A stretch of DNA of 64,000 nt from Anaeramoeba ignava. Its lineage: Eukaryota > Metamonada > Anaeramoebidae. Below, in pieces: positions 12,601 through 29,960 of this stretch. Position 1 is the first letter of the stretch, and each line of letters opens with the position of its first letter. The notes below the pieces were generated by a model. The model was not told the origin of the DNA. It saw only the letters and a program-made list of their open reading frames with translations, and searched no databases. The translations under genes and the position numbers were made by a program. Location: contig JAPDFW010000101.1 of assembly GCA_028826165.1 (NCBI GenBank), positions 1 to 64,000 of the forward strand. The letters run 5' to 3'.

Positions 12601-15600
12601 AAAAGAAGATTCACCTCAAACTGAGAGAGATATGAGAGAAAAAAGAAAGACAATGGGAATTTTCTTTTCTTTTACAGGAATAATTCCATTCCAAAAAATA
12701 AGTGAAAAAATGAAACAAAATAAATCAAGAAAACAAGAAAATGAACAGAAACCAAAATTGGATGAAGAAAATGAATCAAAATCATCAAAAGAATCTTTTA
12801 ACCAAAAAGAGAATAAAAGTGAAAGTGAAAATGTTCAAGATGAACAAAAATCTCAAATAACGAAGAAGAGATTACAAAAAATCATTTTAAATCATCCAAC
12901 AACATTGTTAATTTTTGATTTTCTCACAAGATTAGCAACTCAAAGTATTTCTAATGATCAAAAATTCCAACAAATAATTGAATCCATTCTTGATTCTCCA
13001 TTGATTTATGTTCCCAAAAAAGTAATTTCAAGTTTTGAACTGGATCTATTCATTTCTATTATGGAACATCTTGAGATGAATACAAGAAGAGAAAGATTTT
13101 CAAGCTCCAAATTTTCAAATAACATTTCTAAGTTTTCTCAACTTGTAGTGGATAAAATGAACAATGAAATTTTCCAAAGAAAAGAATCGTTTATATTTCA
13201 ATTTTTTGTTACAATGATCAAATTGATAATTGGAGACACATTAGCCAAAATTGAGAATTTAATCAATTTCAAATCAAGTAAACATCAAAATACTGGCTTG
13301 CAATCCTTATATAAAGGATTGAATAAAGCTATTTTATTTATTTTGAGTTTCAAGACTTTCCATAAAGATGAATTGATGAAATTATTACTTTTAATTTTGA
13401 AAGAGAAGAACATTGTTATGAATCCGTACAATTCAGATGTTGAGTTCATTTCATGCTTTTGTTTGAGTTTATATCGGTTATTACGTTCAGGAGAAGATGA
13501 AATTATTGCTAAAACTTTTGAAATTTGGAAATATTTTGCAAAATCACAAAATGAAAATATAAAACCATTGTTTGTTTATAAAAACGATAATAAGGAAACA
13601 AAAAACCTATTTTCAACAATGCTTGAATACATGTCAAATGAGAAGGAGTTTATTGATTATTTAATTCAAAATGAACAAGAAATTCATCAGGCATTTAATT
13701 ATCATATTGTAAAAGCGTGGAATTTTTACAAAGAAATTAAAAATAAAAACAACTTGGAACAAGTTAATTCTTGGATTAGTCGAAGAAAAACTCGGCTTAA
13801 AAATCGCAGAAAAAAGGATCGAGGAGATCAAGAAATATACAAAAGATTTCAAGAATATGGGAAATTTCAGATTGAAAATTTAGCCAATTTTGAAACAAAT
13901 CGAAATCAAAACGAGAGATTAAAACTAAATGATATGCATCAATATATAGTATTTGAATGGGAAAAATTCAAAAAAGAATTTACTCGAGAACGAGGAATTT
14001 GGGGATCTAAAAAACAAGATCAAGATGCAAAATGGAAATTGGATACAAATGAAGGGCCTGAACGAATGAGAATGAGGCTTGAAAAAAATTTCAATTTCAG
14101 AGATTATAAAGGATGTGCAAGATATGATGAAGAATTGGATGATAATCCAGAACAAGATGAGAAAGAGAATGAAGAAAAGAAAGATTTAATTTCTAAGAAA
14201 CTCAGTTCTATGCAGAGCGGTTCATTTGTGAATAAAAAGAAATTAGATGGAGATAGTGATGATGAAAGTGATACTAATATTACAAATATTTCAAGTGAAT
14301 TTGAAGGAGGGGATATTTTTATAGATTTAGATGCACAAGAAGAGCAAGAAATGGAACCAAAAACACCACGTCAAACCAATAATAATTTATCTGAAATTTT
14401 TGATGGAATTTTAGATTTCCAAAAAGAAAAAGAAAATATAAATGAAAATATAAATGAAAATGAAAATGAAAATGAAAATGAAAATATAAACGAAGAGAAT
14501 CAAGAACAAGAGGAAGATCAAAGAATCTTGCGTATGCTTGAAGAAGGAGATCATCGAATATTGCGCAAATATAATTGTTCAAGAGTTATTGGTCTTGAAT
14601 CACAACCAGCTTTGTTACTCATCTGCTCAAATAATCTTTATATAATTGATAATTATGCAGTATCTTCTAATCAAGAAATTATTGAAATTGATGAAAAATT
14701 AAGTGGATTATTATCAAATAAATTGATTGCTTTTGAAATTGAGGAATATAGTAATAAAGAACCATTTACAAATTCATGGACTGCCAAAGAAAAATCAAAT
14801 GTTCCTGAAATGTATGATAATTATGATAAACAGAAAAGCTCAATTATTGGGCATAAATGCATAAAATTGCCAATTTCGAATTTGATAGATGTTGTGAAAA
14901 GAAGATATTTATTACAACCTATTGCATTAGAAATTTTTTCTGGTGATGGACGCAATTATCTGTTTTATTTCAATGTGAAACAAAGAAATGAAATTTTTTC
15001 ACAAATATTATCATTAATATCAACCAAAAAGAACGAAAATCGAGGATATAAATCCGAAAGTGAAATGATTTATGGGATTCGGGAATTATCGAAATCTTCA
15101 TCAACACAAAAATGGGTTAATGGAGAAATATCTAATTTTGAATATTTGATGATATTAAATTCAATGGCTGGAAGAACATACAACGATTTAACTCAATATC
15201 CTGTTTTCCCATGGGTTATAGCAGATTATGAAAGTGAAACAATAAATCTCAAAGATAGCAAAATATATCGTGATTTATCCAAACCAATGGGAGCACTTGG
15301 AGAGAATCGAGCCAATGAATTTCGAACAAGATATGAAATGTGGGAAGATCCAATTATCCCCAAATTTCATTATGGAGCACATTATTCTTCTGCTGCTATT
15401 GTTCTTTATTATTTAGTTCGTTTGGAACCTTTTACAACTCAATTTGTTCATCTTCAAGGAGGAAAATTTGATCATGCAGAAAGACTTTTCCATTCAATTC
15501 AGAAAACATTTTTATCAGCAAGTAAAGTGACAATGTCTGATGTGAAGGAGCTTATACCAGAATTTTTCTATCTTCCTGAATTTTTAATGAACCAGAACAA

Positions 15601-17146
15601 ATTTTATTTTGGGAAAAAACAATCAAATGAAATAGTTGATGATGTTACTCTTCCGCCTTGGTCACATAAAGATGCTTATGAATTTGTGAGAATTAATAGA
15701 CAAGCATTGGAATCTGATTATGTTTCTGAGCATTTGAATGAATGGATTGATTTGATATTTGGATATAAACAAAGAGGCAAGCGAGCTGTTCAAGCTCTGA
15801 ATGTTTTTTATTATTTAACTTATACAGGAGCTGTTAATATCAATAAGATTAAAGATCGAGCTGAATTGGAATCAATATTATCACAAATCAATAATTTTGG
15901 ACAAACACCACAGCAGCTTTTTAAGAAGGCTCATCCCAAGAAACAGAAGAAATTTTTCACATTATCAACTGAATATTCTGATGATTTTAATCTTGGAATT
16001 TTTTCTTATCCAAATTATTTGAAATTTAGTGTTGTTAAAGAATTAAATGAGCCTATTGGAGATATTTTCTCATTTGGAGATAAAACCTTTTCTGTTGGGA
16101 ATTATAAGAATATATTGCTTGCTCCAAATGGTGTTGTGAGCAAGTATTTATCATGGAAAAATATTGATTTTTCGATAAGAATTTATTCTCTTGATGGAGA
16201 TAAAATATTATCATCGCAAGAAGGACTTCATTTTGAATCAGAAATTACATGTTTGTTTGTTTCATCTTGTGGAGAATATATGGCAACAGGAGGCAAGGAT
16301 TATGTTGTGAATTTGTGGAGAATTGAAAGCAAGAAATCTGAGAAAAAAACACAAGATTTTAATTTATTAGAAAGATTTTATGGACATTTAAACAAAATCA
16401 CTTGTTTATTTATTTCGAGAAATTTTGGGATTATTATTTCAGGATCAAAAGATCAAACTTGTATTATTTGGGATTTAAACAAACTTCGTTTTATTCGGCA
16501 ATTTGTAGGATTTCAAGATGAAATATCAGGATTGAGTATGAATAATTTAAGTGGAGAAATTATAGTTTGTTCAGGAAATGAAATTCGAATTTTGACAATT
16601 AATGGATATGAATTAGTTTCTAAAATATTTACAAATGAACCAGTATTAGAAAAGATTAGTTCTGTTACAATGACACGATTTTCTGAATGGAATAATAATC
16701 ATTTATATATAACAGGGCATGAAAATGGGAAAATATGTTTTTGGCAGATTGAGCATTTAAGAACAAAAGAAGATATAAAAGAAAATATAAAAATTAGAGA
16801 ATTAAAATTGATTTGGCAAACAACTCAATCTCTAAGTTCTGTTACTAAATTATTTGTTTCTAATGATAATTCAAAGTTTTTTTCAGGTCATTTTGATGGA
16901 AAAGTTTTATGTTGGTCTTTACCTGAAGAAGGAATTAGAACTCATTGGATTAAAGATAAAGAAGTTAATTCTTGTCAAGTTTGCAATAAGATATTTAGTG
17001 TGAAAATGAGAAAACATCATTGTAGAAAATGTGGAAGAGTTGTTTGTAAAGAATGTACTCAAAATAAGATCCAAATAATAGATTTACATTTTTTTAAACC
17101 AACAAGAGTTTGCAATGATTGTTATAATCAATTAAAAAATAACTAA
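6666..17146 (+). CDS. WDFY3: BEACH-WD40-FYVE protein, ALFY/WDFY3 family
   Basis: Five exons: 6666-6952, 7316-7626, 7706-8471, 8534-10223 and 10293-17146. All introns are GT-AG and phases agree. One base appears to be missing near 7935-7950 inside exon 3. Product ~3,300 residues; human ALFY has ~3,500. Order: armadillo-like N-terminal half; ConA/LamG-like lectin domain at residues ~905-1045 (SLSFWIYFDSL, ITLFVDGSSK), split by intron 4; charged low-complexity segments; PH-BEACH ~2440-2600; BEACH ~2620-2905 (NGEISNFEYLMILNSMAGRT, YPVFPWVIADY, RDLSKPMGA, HYSSAAIVLYYLVRLEPFT); WD40 repeats ~2990-3230 (GGKDYVVNLW, SGSKDQTCIIWDL); FYVE ~3240-3300. The FYVE signature is complete (WIKD, RKHHCRKCG, RVC), predicting PI3P binding on endosomes or autophagosomes. 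ALFY proteins scaffold selective autophagy of aggregates and large vesicle traffic. Dictyostelium Lvs proteins are relatives, but the terminal FYVE favours ALFY. Confidence 0.9.
6953..7315 (+). repeat. Intron 1 of the BEACH gene, made of 11-12 bp tandem repeats (aaaattatttat)
   Basis: The donor is GA|gtaaaa and the acceptor is aaaaaaag|attt. Joining restores the frame (IKE-FGDTRNF). Nearly the whole 363 bp is an array of aaaattatttat/aaattatttatt units. It would have extended over the splice sites if not constrained, so its edges mark the exon ends well. Confidence 0.85.
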
Positions 17147-19298
17147 TAATTGATCAATTAAATTAAATTAATTTAAATTATTATTTTCAATTTTATTATT
17201 TTATTATATTTTTCTATTTAATTAATAAATAAATTAATATTTTATTCCACATTTTTATTTATTAAATTATTAAATATTTTATTCCATTTTTATTTATTTG
17301 ATTATTAAATATTTTATTCTATTTTTTTATTTATTTAATTATTAAATATTTTATTCCACTTTTTTATTTATTTAATTATTAAATTTATTTTATTCTATTT
17401 TTTTTTTTTTAATTTTTAAATATTTTTTATTTTTTATTCTATTTTTATTTATTTGATTATTAAATAATTATTTTTATTTATTTGATTATTAAATATTTTA
17501 TTCATTTTTTTTTTTTTATTTATTTATTAATTAAATATTTTATTCTATTTTTATTTATTTATTATTTTTTTTTATTTTTATTTATTTATATTAAATTATT
17601 TAAATATTTTTATTTCCATTTTTATTTATTTGATTTTTATTTTATTTAATTTTTTTAAATATTTTTATTATTTTTATTTTTAAATTATTAAATTTTATTT
17701 TTATTATTTATTTTTATTTATTAAATTATTAAATATTTTATTCCATTTTTATTTTTATTTAATTATTAAAATATTTTATTCCATTTTTTATTTATTTGAA
17801 TTATTAAATATTTTATTTATTTAATTATTAAATATTTTTATTCCATTTTTTTATTTATTTTTTAATTTACTTTTTTTTATTTTTATTTTTTTTATTCTAT
17901 TTTTATTTAATTATTAAATATTTTATTCCACATTTTTTATTTATTTAAATTATTAAATATTTTATTCTTTATTTTTTTTATTTATTTAATTAAATATTTT
18001 ATTCCTTATTTTTTTTTATTTATTAAATTATTAAATATTTTATTCTATTTTTATTTATTTAAATTATTAAATTTTTACATTTTTATTTATTTGATTATTA
18101 AATATTTTATTCCATTTTTTATTTATTTTATTAAATTAAATATTTTAATTTTTATTTATTAAATTATTAAAATATTTTATTCTTATTTTTTATTTATTAA
18201 ATTTTTATTAAATATTTTTATTCATTTTTTATTTATTTTGATTATTAAAATTTATTTTTATTTTATTTTTTATTTTTTGATTATTAAATATATTTTTATT
18301 TTTTATTCTATTTTTATTTTTAAATTATTAAATATTTTATTCATTTTTATTTATTTGATTATTAAATATTTTATTCCATTTTTTTTTATTAAATTATTAA
18401 ATATTTTATTTTTTGATTATTAAATTTTGTTTTATTATTTATTTTATTTAATTATTATTTATTTTATTTTTTTTATTTATTTGATTATTAAATATTTTAT
18501 TCCATTTTTATTTTTATTTGATTATTAAATATTTTTTATTTATTATTAAATATTTTTTCTTCTTTTTTTTATTTATTAAATTATTAAATATTTTATTCTT
18601 GTTTTATTTATTTAATTATTAAATATTTTATTCCTATTTTTATTTATTTTATTTTTGATTATTAAATATTTTATTCTATTTTTATTTATTTGATTATTAA
18701 ATATTTTAATTTTTTTATTTTATTCTATTTTTATTTATTTGATTATTAAATATTTTAATTTTTTTATTTTATTATTTTTTTTTATTTATTTTTATTTATT
18801 TGATTATTAAATATTTTATTCCATTTTTATTTATTTAATTATTAAATATTTTAAATATTTTTATTCTATTTTTTATTTTATTTTATTAAATTATTAAATA
18901 TTTTATTCTATTTTTATTTTTTATTCTATTTTTATTTATTTGATTATTAAATATTTTATTCCATTTTTATTTATTTAATTATTAAATATTTTATTCCATT
19001 TTTTATTTATTTGATTATTAAATATTTTATTCTTGTTTTATTTATTAAATTAAAAAGAAAGGAGAAAAAAAATTAATAAAGAAGAAGAAAAGAAAATCGA
19101 TTTTTTTAATTTAAAATTTTGTTTTTGATCTATTCAAAAAAAGCCAAAAAAAAAACAACAAAACAAATGACTCATCAAAAAAAATAGAAAATAAACAAAA
19201 GAAAATTTAAAAAAAAATTTTTTTTTTCATTTTTCATTTTCCATTTTTTTTTATTAATTTAATAAATTTAATTTAATTTAATTAAAAAAAAAATAAAA
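17147..19298. repeat. Degenerate AT satellite, ~35-bp unit (ttgattattaaatattttattc + T-rich spacer)
   Basis: About 1.9 kb (17170-19050) is built from variants of a unit containing 'gattattaaatattttattc' followed by 'catttttatttattt'. Copies vary in length through T-run changes. No coding signal survives in any frame. The last ~200 bp (19080-19298) is A/T-rich with TTTTTCATTTTTCATTTTCC at ~19225-19245 and leads into the ATPase start codon; this is probably its promoter and leader. Confidence 0.8.
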
Positions 19299-25767
<6,469 letters not shown>

Positions 25768-25980
25768 TTCTTTCTTTCTTTTCAAATTCTTTTTTAATTC
25801 ATTTTAATTCATTCATTTATCTTTCTTTCTTTCTTTTTTCTTTTTTTTTTCTTTCAAGGAAATCGATTCTAAATAACTCCATCACAAAAGGATAAAGTAA
25901 TCAACAAAAACAAAAACAACAAATTAATTTTTGATTTTCATTTTTAGTTAAAAAAATCAATTTAAGAAAATTCAATTATT

Positions 25981-28794
25981 TTAATTTGAATTTTGATTTG
26001 AATTTGAATTTTGATTTGAATTTTGATTTGAATTTTCATTTAAATTTTCATTTGAATTTTCATTTGAATTTTGATTTGTATTTTGATTTGTATTTTCATT
26101 TAAATTTTGATTTGAATTTTGATTTGAATTTTGATTTGAATTTTCATTTGAATTTTCATTTGAATTTTGATTTGTATTTTCATTTGAATTTTCATTTGAA
26201 TTTTGATTTAAATTTTGATTTGAATTTTGATTTGAATTTTGATTTAAATTTTGATTTGAATTTTCATTTGAATTTTCATTTGAATTTTGATTTGTATTTT
26301 CATTTGAATTTTCATTTGAATTTTGATTTGTATTTTCATTTGAATTTTCATTTGAATTTTCATTTGAATTTGCTTCAGATGTTTTCTTTTTTTTTTCTGC
26401 TTCCATTTGTTGTCTTTTCTTTCTATATTCAATTCTTGATTGTTTCAAATTTTCAAGTTCCTTTTCAACAATAGGTTTAAAATAAACTCTCAATTTATTA
26501 ACTTCTCTTCTTGAGAACATTTTAATTTGAAAAGCAGTTGTTAACAATTTATCAGGATCAAAAGCCAATTCTGGAAATTTTTTAATAGCCATAAATAATT
26601 TTCCATGATCTTTAAGAGAAAAAAGTGTATCTTTATTAATCTTGAATAAAGCTAAAGCAATTCTAAAAAGCATTTTATTTCCTTCAAAAAGAAAAGCATC
26701 CCAAATTCTTAAAGTAGTTTCAGTTGGAGTGCAAGTTAAATAAATACAAAGAAACCATTGTTGAGTAATTAATTCCAAAGAGATTGATTTTGAAATTATA
26801 TATTTCCCTATTTTATTTAATCTTTTGAGTAGCAATTTTTGAAGCACTCGCAAATCAATATGTGATGCTACCATATCTTGTGAATAATAATCTCTTGGCA
26901 TTTTATCTTCTATAATTGCCACTAACATCCAAAATGTATCTTCTTCATTCATATATAATAATAATAATCCTGCAATAAAATTCATTGATTGACAATATCC
27001 GATTTTGTCATTTCGCCAACTGTAAGCTACAAGAACATTCCGTAATTTTTCAAGATTTTCTGGTTTTTGGAAAAAGACATGATCTGGAAATGTTCGATGT
27101 AAATCCTTATTTAAATATAAATATTTAAAATATAAATATTTAAATAAATATAAATATTTAAAATATAAATATTTAAATAAATATAAATATTTAAAATATA
27201 AATATAAATAAATATAAATATTTAAAATATAAATATTATAAATATTTAAAATATAAATATAAATATAAATATAAATATAAATATAAATATTTAAAATATA
27301 AATATAAATATTTAAATAAATATAAATATTTAAAATATAAATATAAATATTTAAAATATAAATATAAATATTTAAAATATAAATATTTAAAATATAAATA
27401 TAATAAATATAAATATAATTATACATTTTCAATTTGTTTAGTTGAACGAGAAGTTTGGCCTTGATATCTATTTGATAATTCTTGATAATAATTAGGATTA
27501 GCCTCTTTCATTTCTTTTGAACCTGAAAGAATTTGCCAAACACTTCCTCTTAAATCATTAGGAATACCTTTTCGAGCAAGTTTTTTTAATTGTGGACTTT
27601 TTCTTACAATAGCAGGAACTCCTCCTTGCTTTTCTATAAAAGCTTTCCATTTCATAATTGCTATTTTCTTGTTTTTCATAGTTGATGCTCGTAGAATTTC
27701 TTCTTGTTCTTTTGTATAATGTACTGGAAATCCATATTCATCTTTATGAATTGGTATCTCTTCGATTGGATCATTTCTTTTAATAAATTTAATTGTAAAT
27801 ATAAATGTAAATATAAATATAAATATAAATATAAATATAAATATAAATATAAATATAAATATAAATATAAATATAAATATAAATATAAATATAAATATAA
27901 ATATAAATATAAATATAAATATAAATATAAATATAAATATAAATATAATTATAAATATAAATATAATTATAAATATAAATATAAATATAAATATAAATAT
28001 AAATATAAATATAAATATAAATATAAATATAAATATAAATATAAATATAAATATAAATATAAATATAAATATAAAATATAAATATAAAATAAAAAAATAA
28101 ATATAAATATAAATATATAAATAAATATAAACATAAAAACATAAATATAAATATAAATATAAATATAAATATAAATAAACATAAAATATAAATATAAAAT
28201 ATAAAATAAATATAAAATATAAATATAAATATAAACATAAATATAAAATATAAATATAAATATAAATATAAATATAAATATAAAATAAACATAAACATAA
28301 ACATAAAAATATAAACATAAAACATAAAAATATAACATAAACAAAAACATAAATAAAAAAAAAATAAACATAAATATATAAAAAAAAATATAAACATAAA
28401 TATAAAATATAAATATAAATATAAATATAAATATAAATATAAATATAAATATAAATATAAAAATATAAATATAAATATAAATATAAATATAAATATAAAT
28501 ATAAATATAAATATAAATATAAATATAATAATAAATATAAATATAAATATAAATACAAATATAAATATAAATATAATTATAAATATAAATATAAATATAA
28601 ATATAAATATAAATATAAATATAAATATAAATATAAATATAATTATAAATATAATTATAATAATAAATATAAATATAATTTTCATCTGGAATAACATTTT
28701 TAAGTTTTGAAACTCCAGTTAAATTGATTAATTTTCAAATAAATTTTGCTTTTTTAAAAAAATTTTTTTTTTACGATCGTATTTTTTTCATCAT
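25981..28794 (-). CDS. TBC-domain Rab GTPase-activating protein with Asn-rich tail
   Basis: Three exons on the minus strand: 28794-28775 (MMKKIRS), 27776-27425 and 27105-25981. Both introns are GT-AG and the sum is 1,497 nt, giving 498 residues. The TBC domain spans ~75-330: [12 protein letters not shown] (motif A), DLHRTFPDH (arginine finger, IxxDxxR type) and [12 protein letters not shown] (glutamine finger, YxQ). Both catalytic fingers are present, so GAP activity toward a Rab is expected. The arginine finger sits exactly at the second exon junction. Residues ~368-498 are a Ser-Asn-Glu/Thr-Asn-Gln tract. The two introns are (tataaa)n-type repeats. The short first exon is the least certain part; it rests on phase and on a gtaaaa donor like others here. 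The 3' end converges with the ATPase gene (213 bp apart, T-rich, nothing else seen). Confidence 0.85.
27106..27424 (-). repeat. TBC intron 2, tandem taaatatttaaaata units
   Basis: On the minus strand the donor is GAAAAT|gtataa and the acceptor is aaataag|GATTTACATCGA. The 319 bp between are aaatataaatatttaaaat units. Confidence 0.85.
27777..28774 (-). repeat. TBC intron 1, ~1 kb (tataaa)n microsatellite
   Basis: A near-perfect (aaatat)n array at 27800-28080, then imperfect copies with acataa and aaaataa variants to 28680. The long Tyr-Lys and Ile-Tyr frames through it are repeat artefacts. Confidence 0.85.
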
Positions 28795-28955
28795 CTAAGT
28801 TAAAATTGTAAATTAAAATTGTAAATTAAAATTTAAATATAAAAAAATTAAAGTGCAAAACAAAAGGAAAGAAAAAAGAAAAAAATGAAAAAAATGAAAA
28901 ATTATTTTTTCCATTTTTGTTTTTGTTTTTTTGTTTTGCTTTTTCAAATAAAAAG
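28795..28955. promoter_or_regulatory. Bidirectional promoter between the TBC gene and the small gene
   Basis: The two ATGs point away from each other across 161 bp. The stretch is A/T-rich and has aaaatgaaaaaaatgaaaaa (the CATTTTT element on the opposite strand) and ccatttttgttttt close to the plus-strand start. Confidence 0.45.
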
Positions 28956-29495
28956 ATGGATTTAAATCAAAATATTAAACAATTAAAAAAAATCAAAAAG
29001 AATTTTATCCAAAATAATCTTTCAAATCAAAATAATTTACTTGATACTTCAGAAAAATTATTATTTACAGAAAATTTGGCAGAAATGAATTTACAAATTT
29101 TATTAACAATTGAAAAATTACTTCAAAAACTCTCAAAAAATAAAAAAAAATCACTTTTAATTAAAGAAACTAAGCTTAATTTTTTGAATCAGGGAAATAA
29201 TTCCAAACAAGTTCAATTAGCCAATAATGGTTTATGGAAAAAAATTCAACAAATAAATCAAATAATTCTTTCTCAATTTGATGATAAAAAAAATGATCAA
29301 TTTCTTCTCAATAAAACACTTGGATTCGAAAATAAACTTCTAAAACACGAGATTGTTCAAAATCAAGAAGATTCTATTGAAAATCCAATTCATTTTCATT
29401 ACCAAGAATTGTTATCTGGTGAAAATATTTTTGACAATCAAAAATCAATTCAAATTCAAATTAAAAATTTTCAATTAAAAAAAAATAACAATTAA
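28956..29495 (+). CDS. Hypothetical protein, 179 residues, helix-rich
   Basis: An intact frame from ATG 28956 (MDLNQNIKQLKKIKKNFIQN) to TAA. The in-frame upstream ATG at 28917 would add a T-run peptide and falls in the promoter-like stretch, so 28956 is preferred. The product is Lys/Asn/Gln/Leu-rich, with a leucine-rich amphipathic segment near residues 36-65 (FTENLAEMNLQILLTIEKLL) and a later YQELLSGENIF. The order of these segments faintly recalls AATF/Bfr2 ribosome-biogenesis proteins (a leucine-zipper helix, then an FYxxLL motif), but it is far shorter and the match is too weak to name. No signal peptide or membrane segment. Confidence 0.6.
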   Translation: MDLNQNIKQLKKIKKNFIQNNLSNQNNLLDTSEKLLFTENLAEMNLQILLTIEKLLQKLSKNKKKSLLIKETKLNFLNQGNNSKQVQLANNGLWKKIQQINQIILSQFDDKKNDQFLLNKTLGFENKLLKHEIVQNQEDSIENPIHFHYQELLSGENIFDNQKSIQIQIKNFQLKKNNN

Positions 29496-29960
29496 AAAAC
29501 AATTATTATTGCTTTTATATTTAGATTTATATTTAGATTTAGATTTAGAAAAAAATTTAAATTAAAATTTTAACGATTATTGATTAATTTTTAAATAAAT
29601 TATTTTGAAAGATTTTTTTTTTAATTAAAAAATAAATAAAAGGAGAAAAATTAAAAAAAAATTTTTTTTCTCTTTTTTTTATTATTTTTTTATTTTTTTT
29701 TTCATTTTTTTTTTTCATTTTTTTTTATTGATCTTTTTTAATTTTTATATTAAAAAGAGAACAATTTTTCCAAATACAAAATCAAAAGGGAAAATTATTT
29801 AAACTTTAACTTTTTAAACAAATAAATTAAACAAATTAAACCCAAACCAAACCGAAAAAAAAAGCAAATTAAAAACCCATTTATATTCAAACCAAAAAAA
29901 AAATAATTGTGAATAAAAATACAAACAAAATAAAAATAAAAAAAACAAAATTATTTTTAA
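29496..29960. other. Intergenic, A/T-rich, no gene seen
   Basis: This holds the 3' region of the small gene and the leader of the G-beta gene. It contains 'atttagatttatatttagattt' repeats just after the stop, and TTTTTTTTCATTTTTTTTTTTCATTTTTT at ~29695-29725. That is the recurrent upstream element, here ~235 bp before the G-beta ATG. Confidence 0.5.

Noticed and set aside
27704-28697. Open frames of Tyr-Lys, Ile-Tyr and Phe-Ile in the TBC intron, and similar ones at 49602-50824, 30004-30784 and 31389-31749
   Set aside because: They are translations of (tataaa)n, (aaaatc)n or (aaaatt)n intronic repeats lying between GT-AG sites that join conserved exons.
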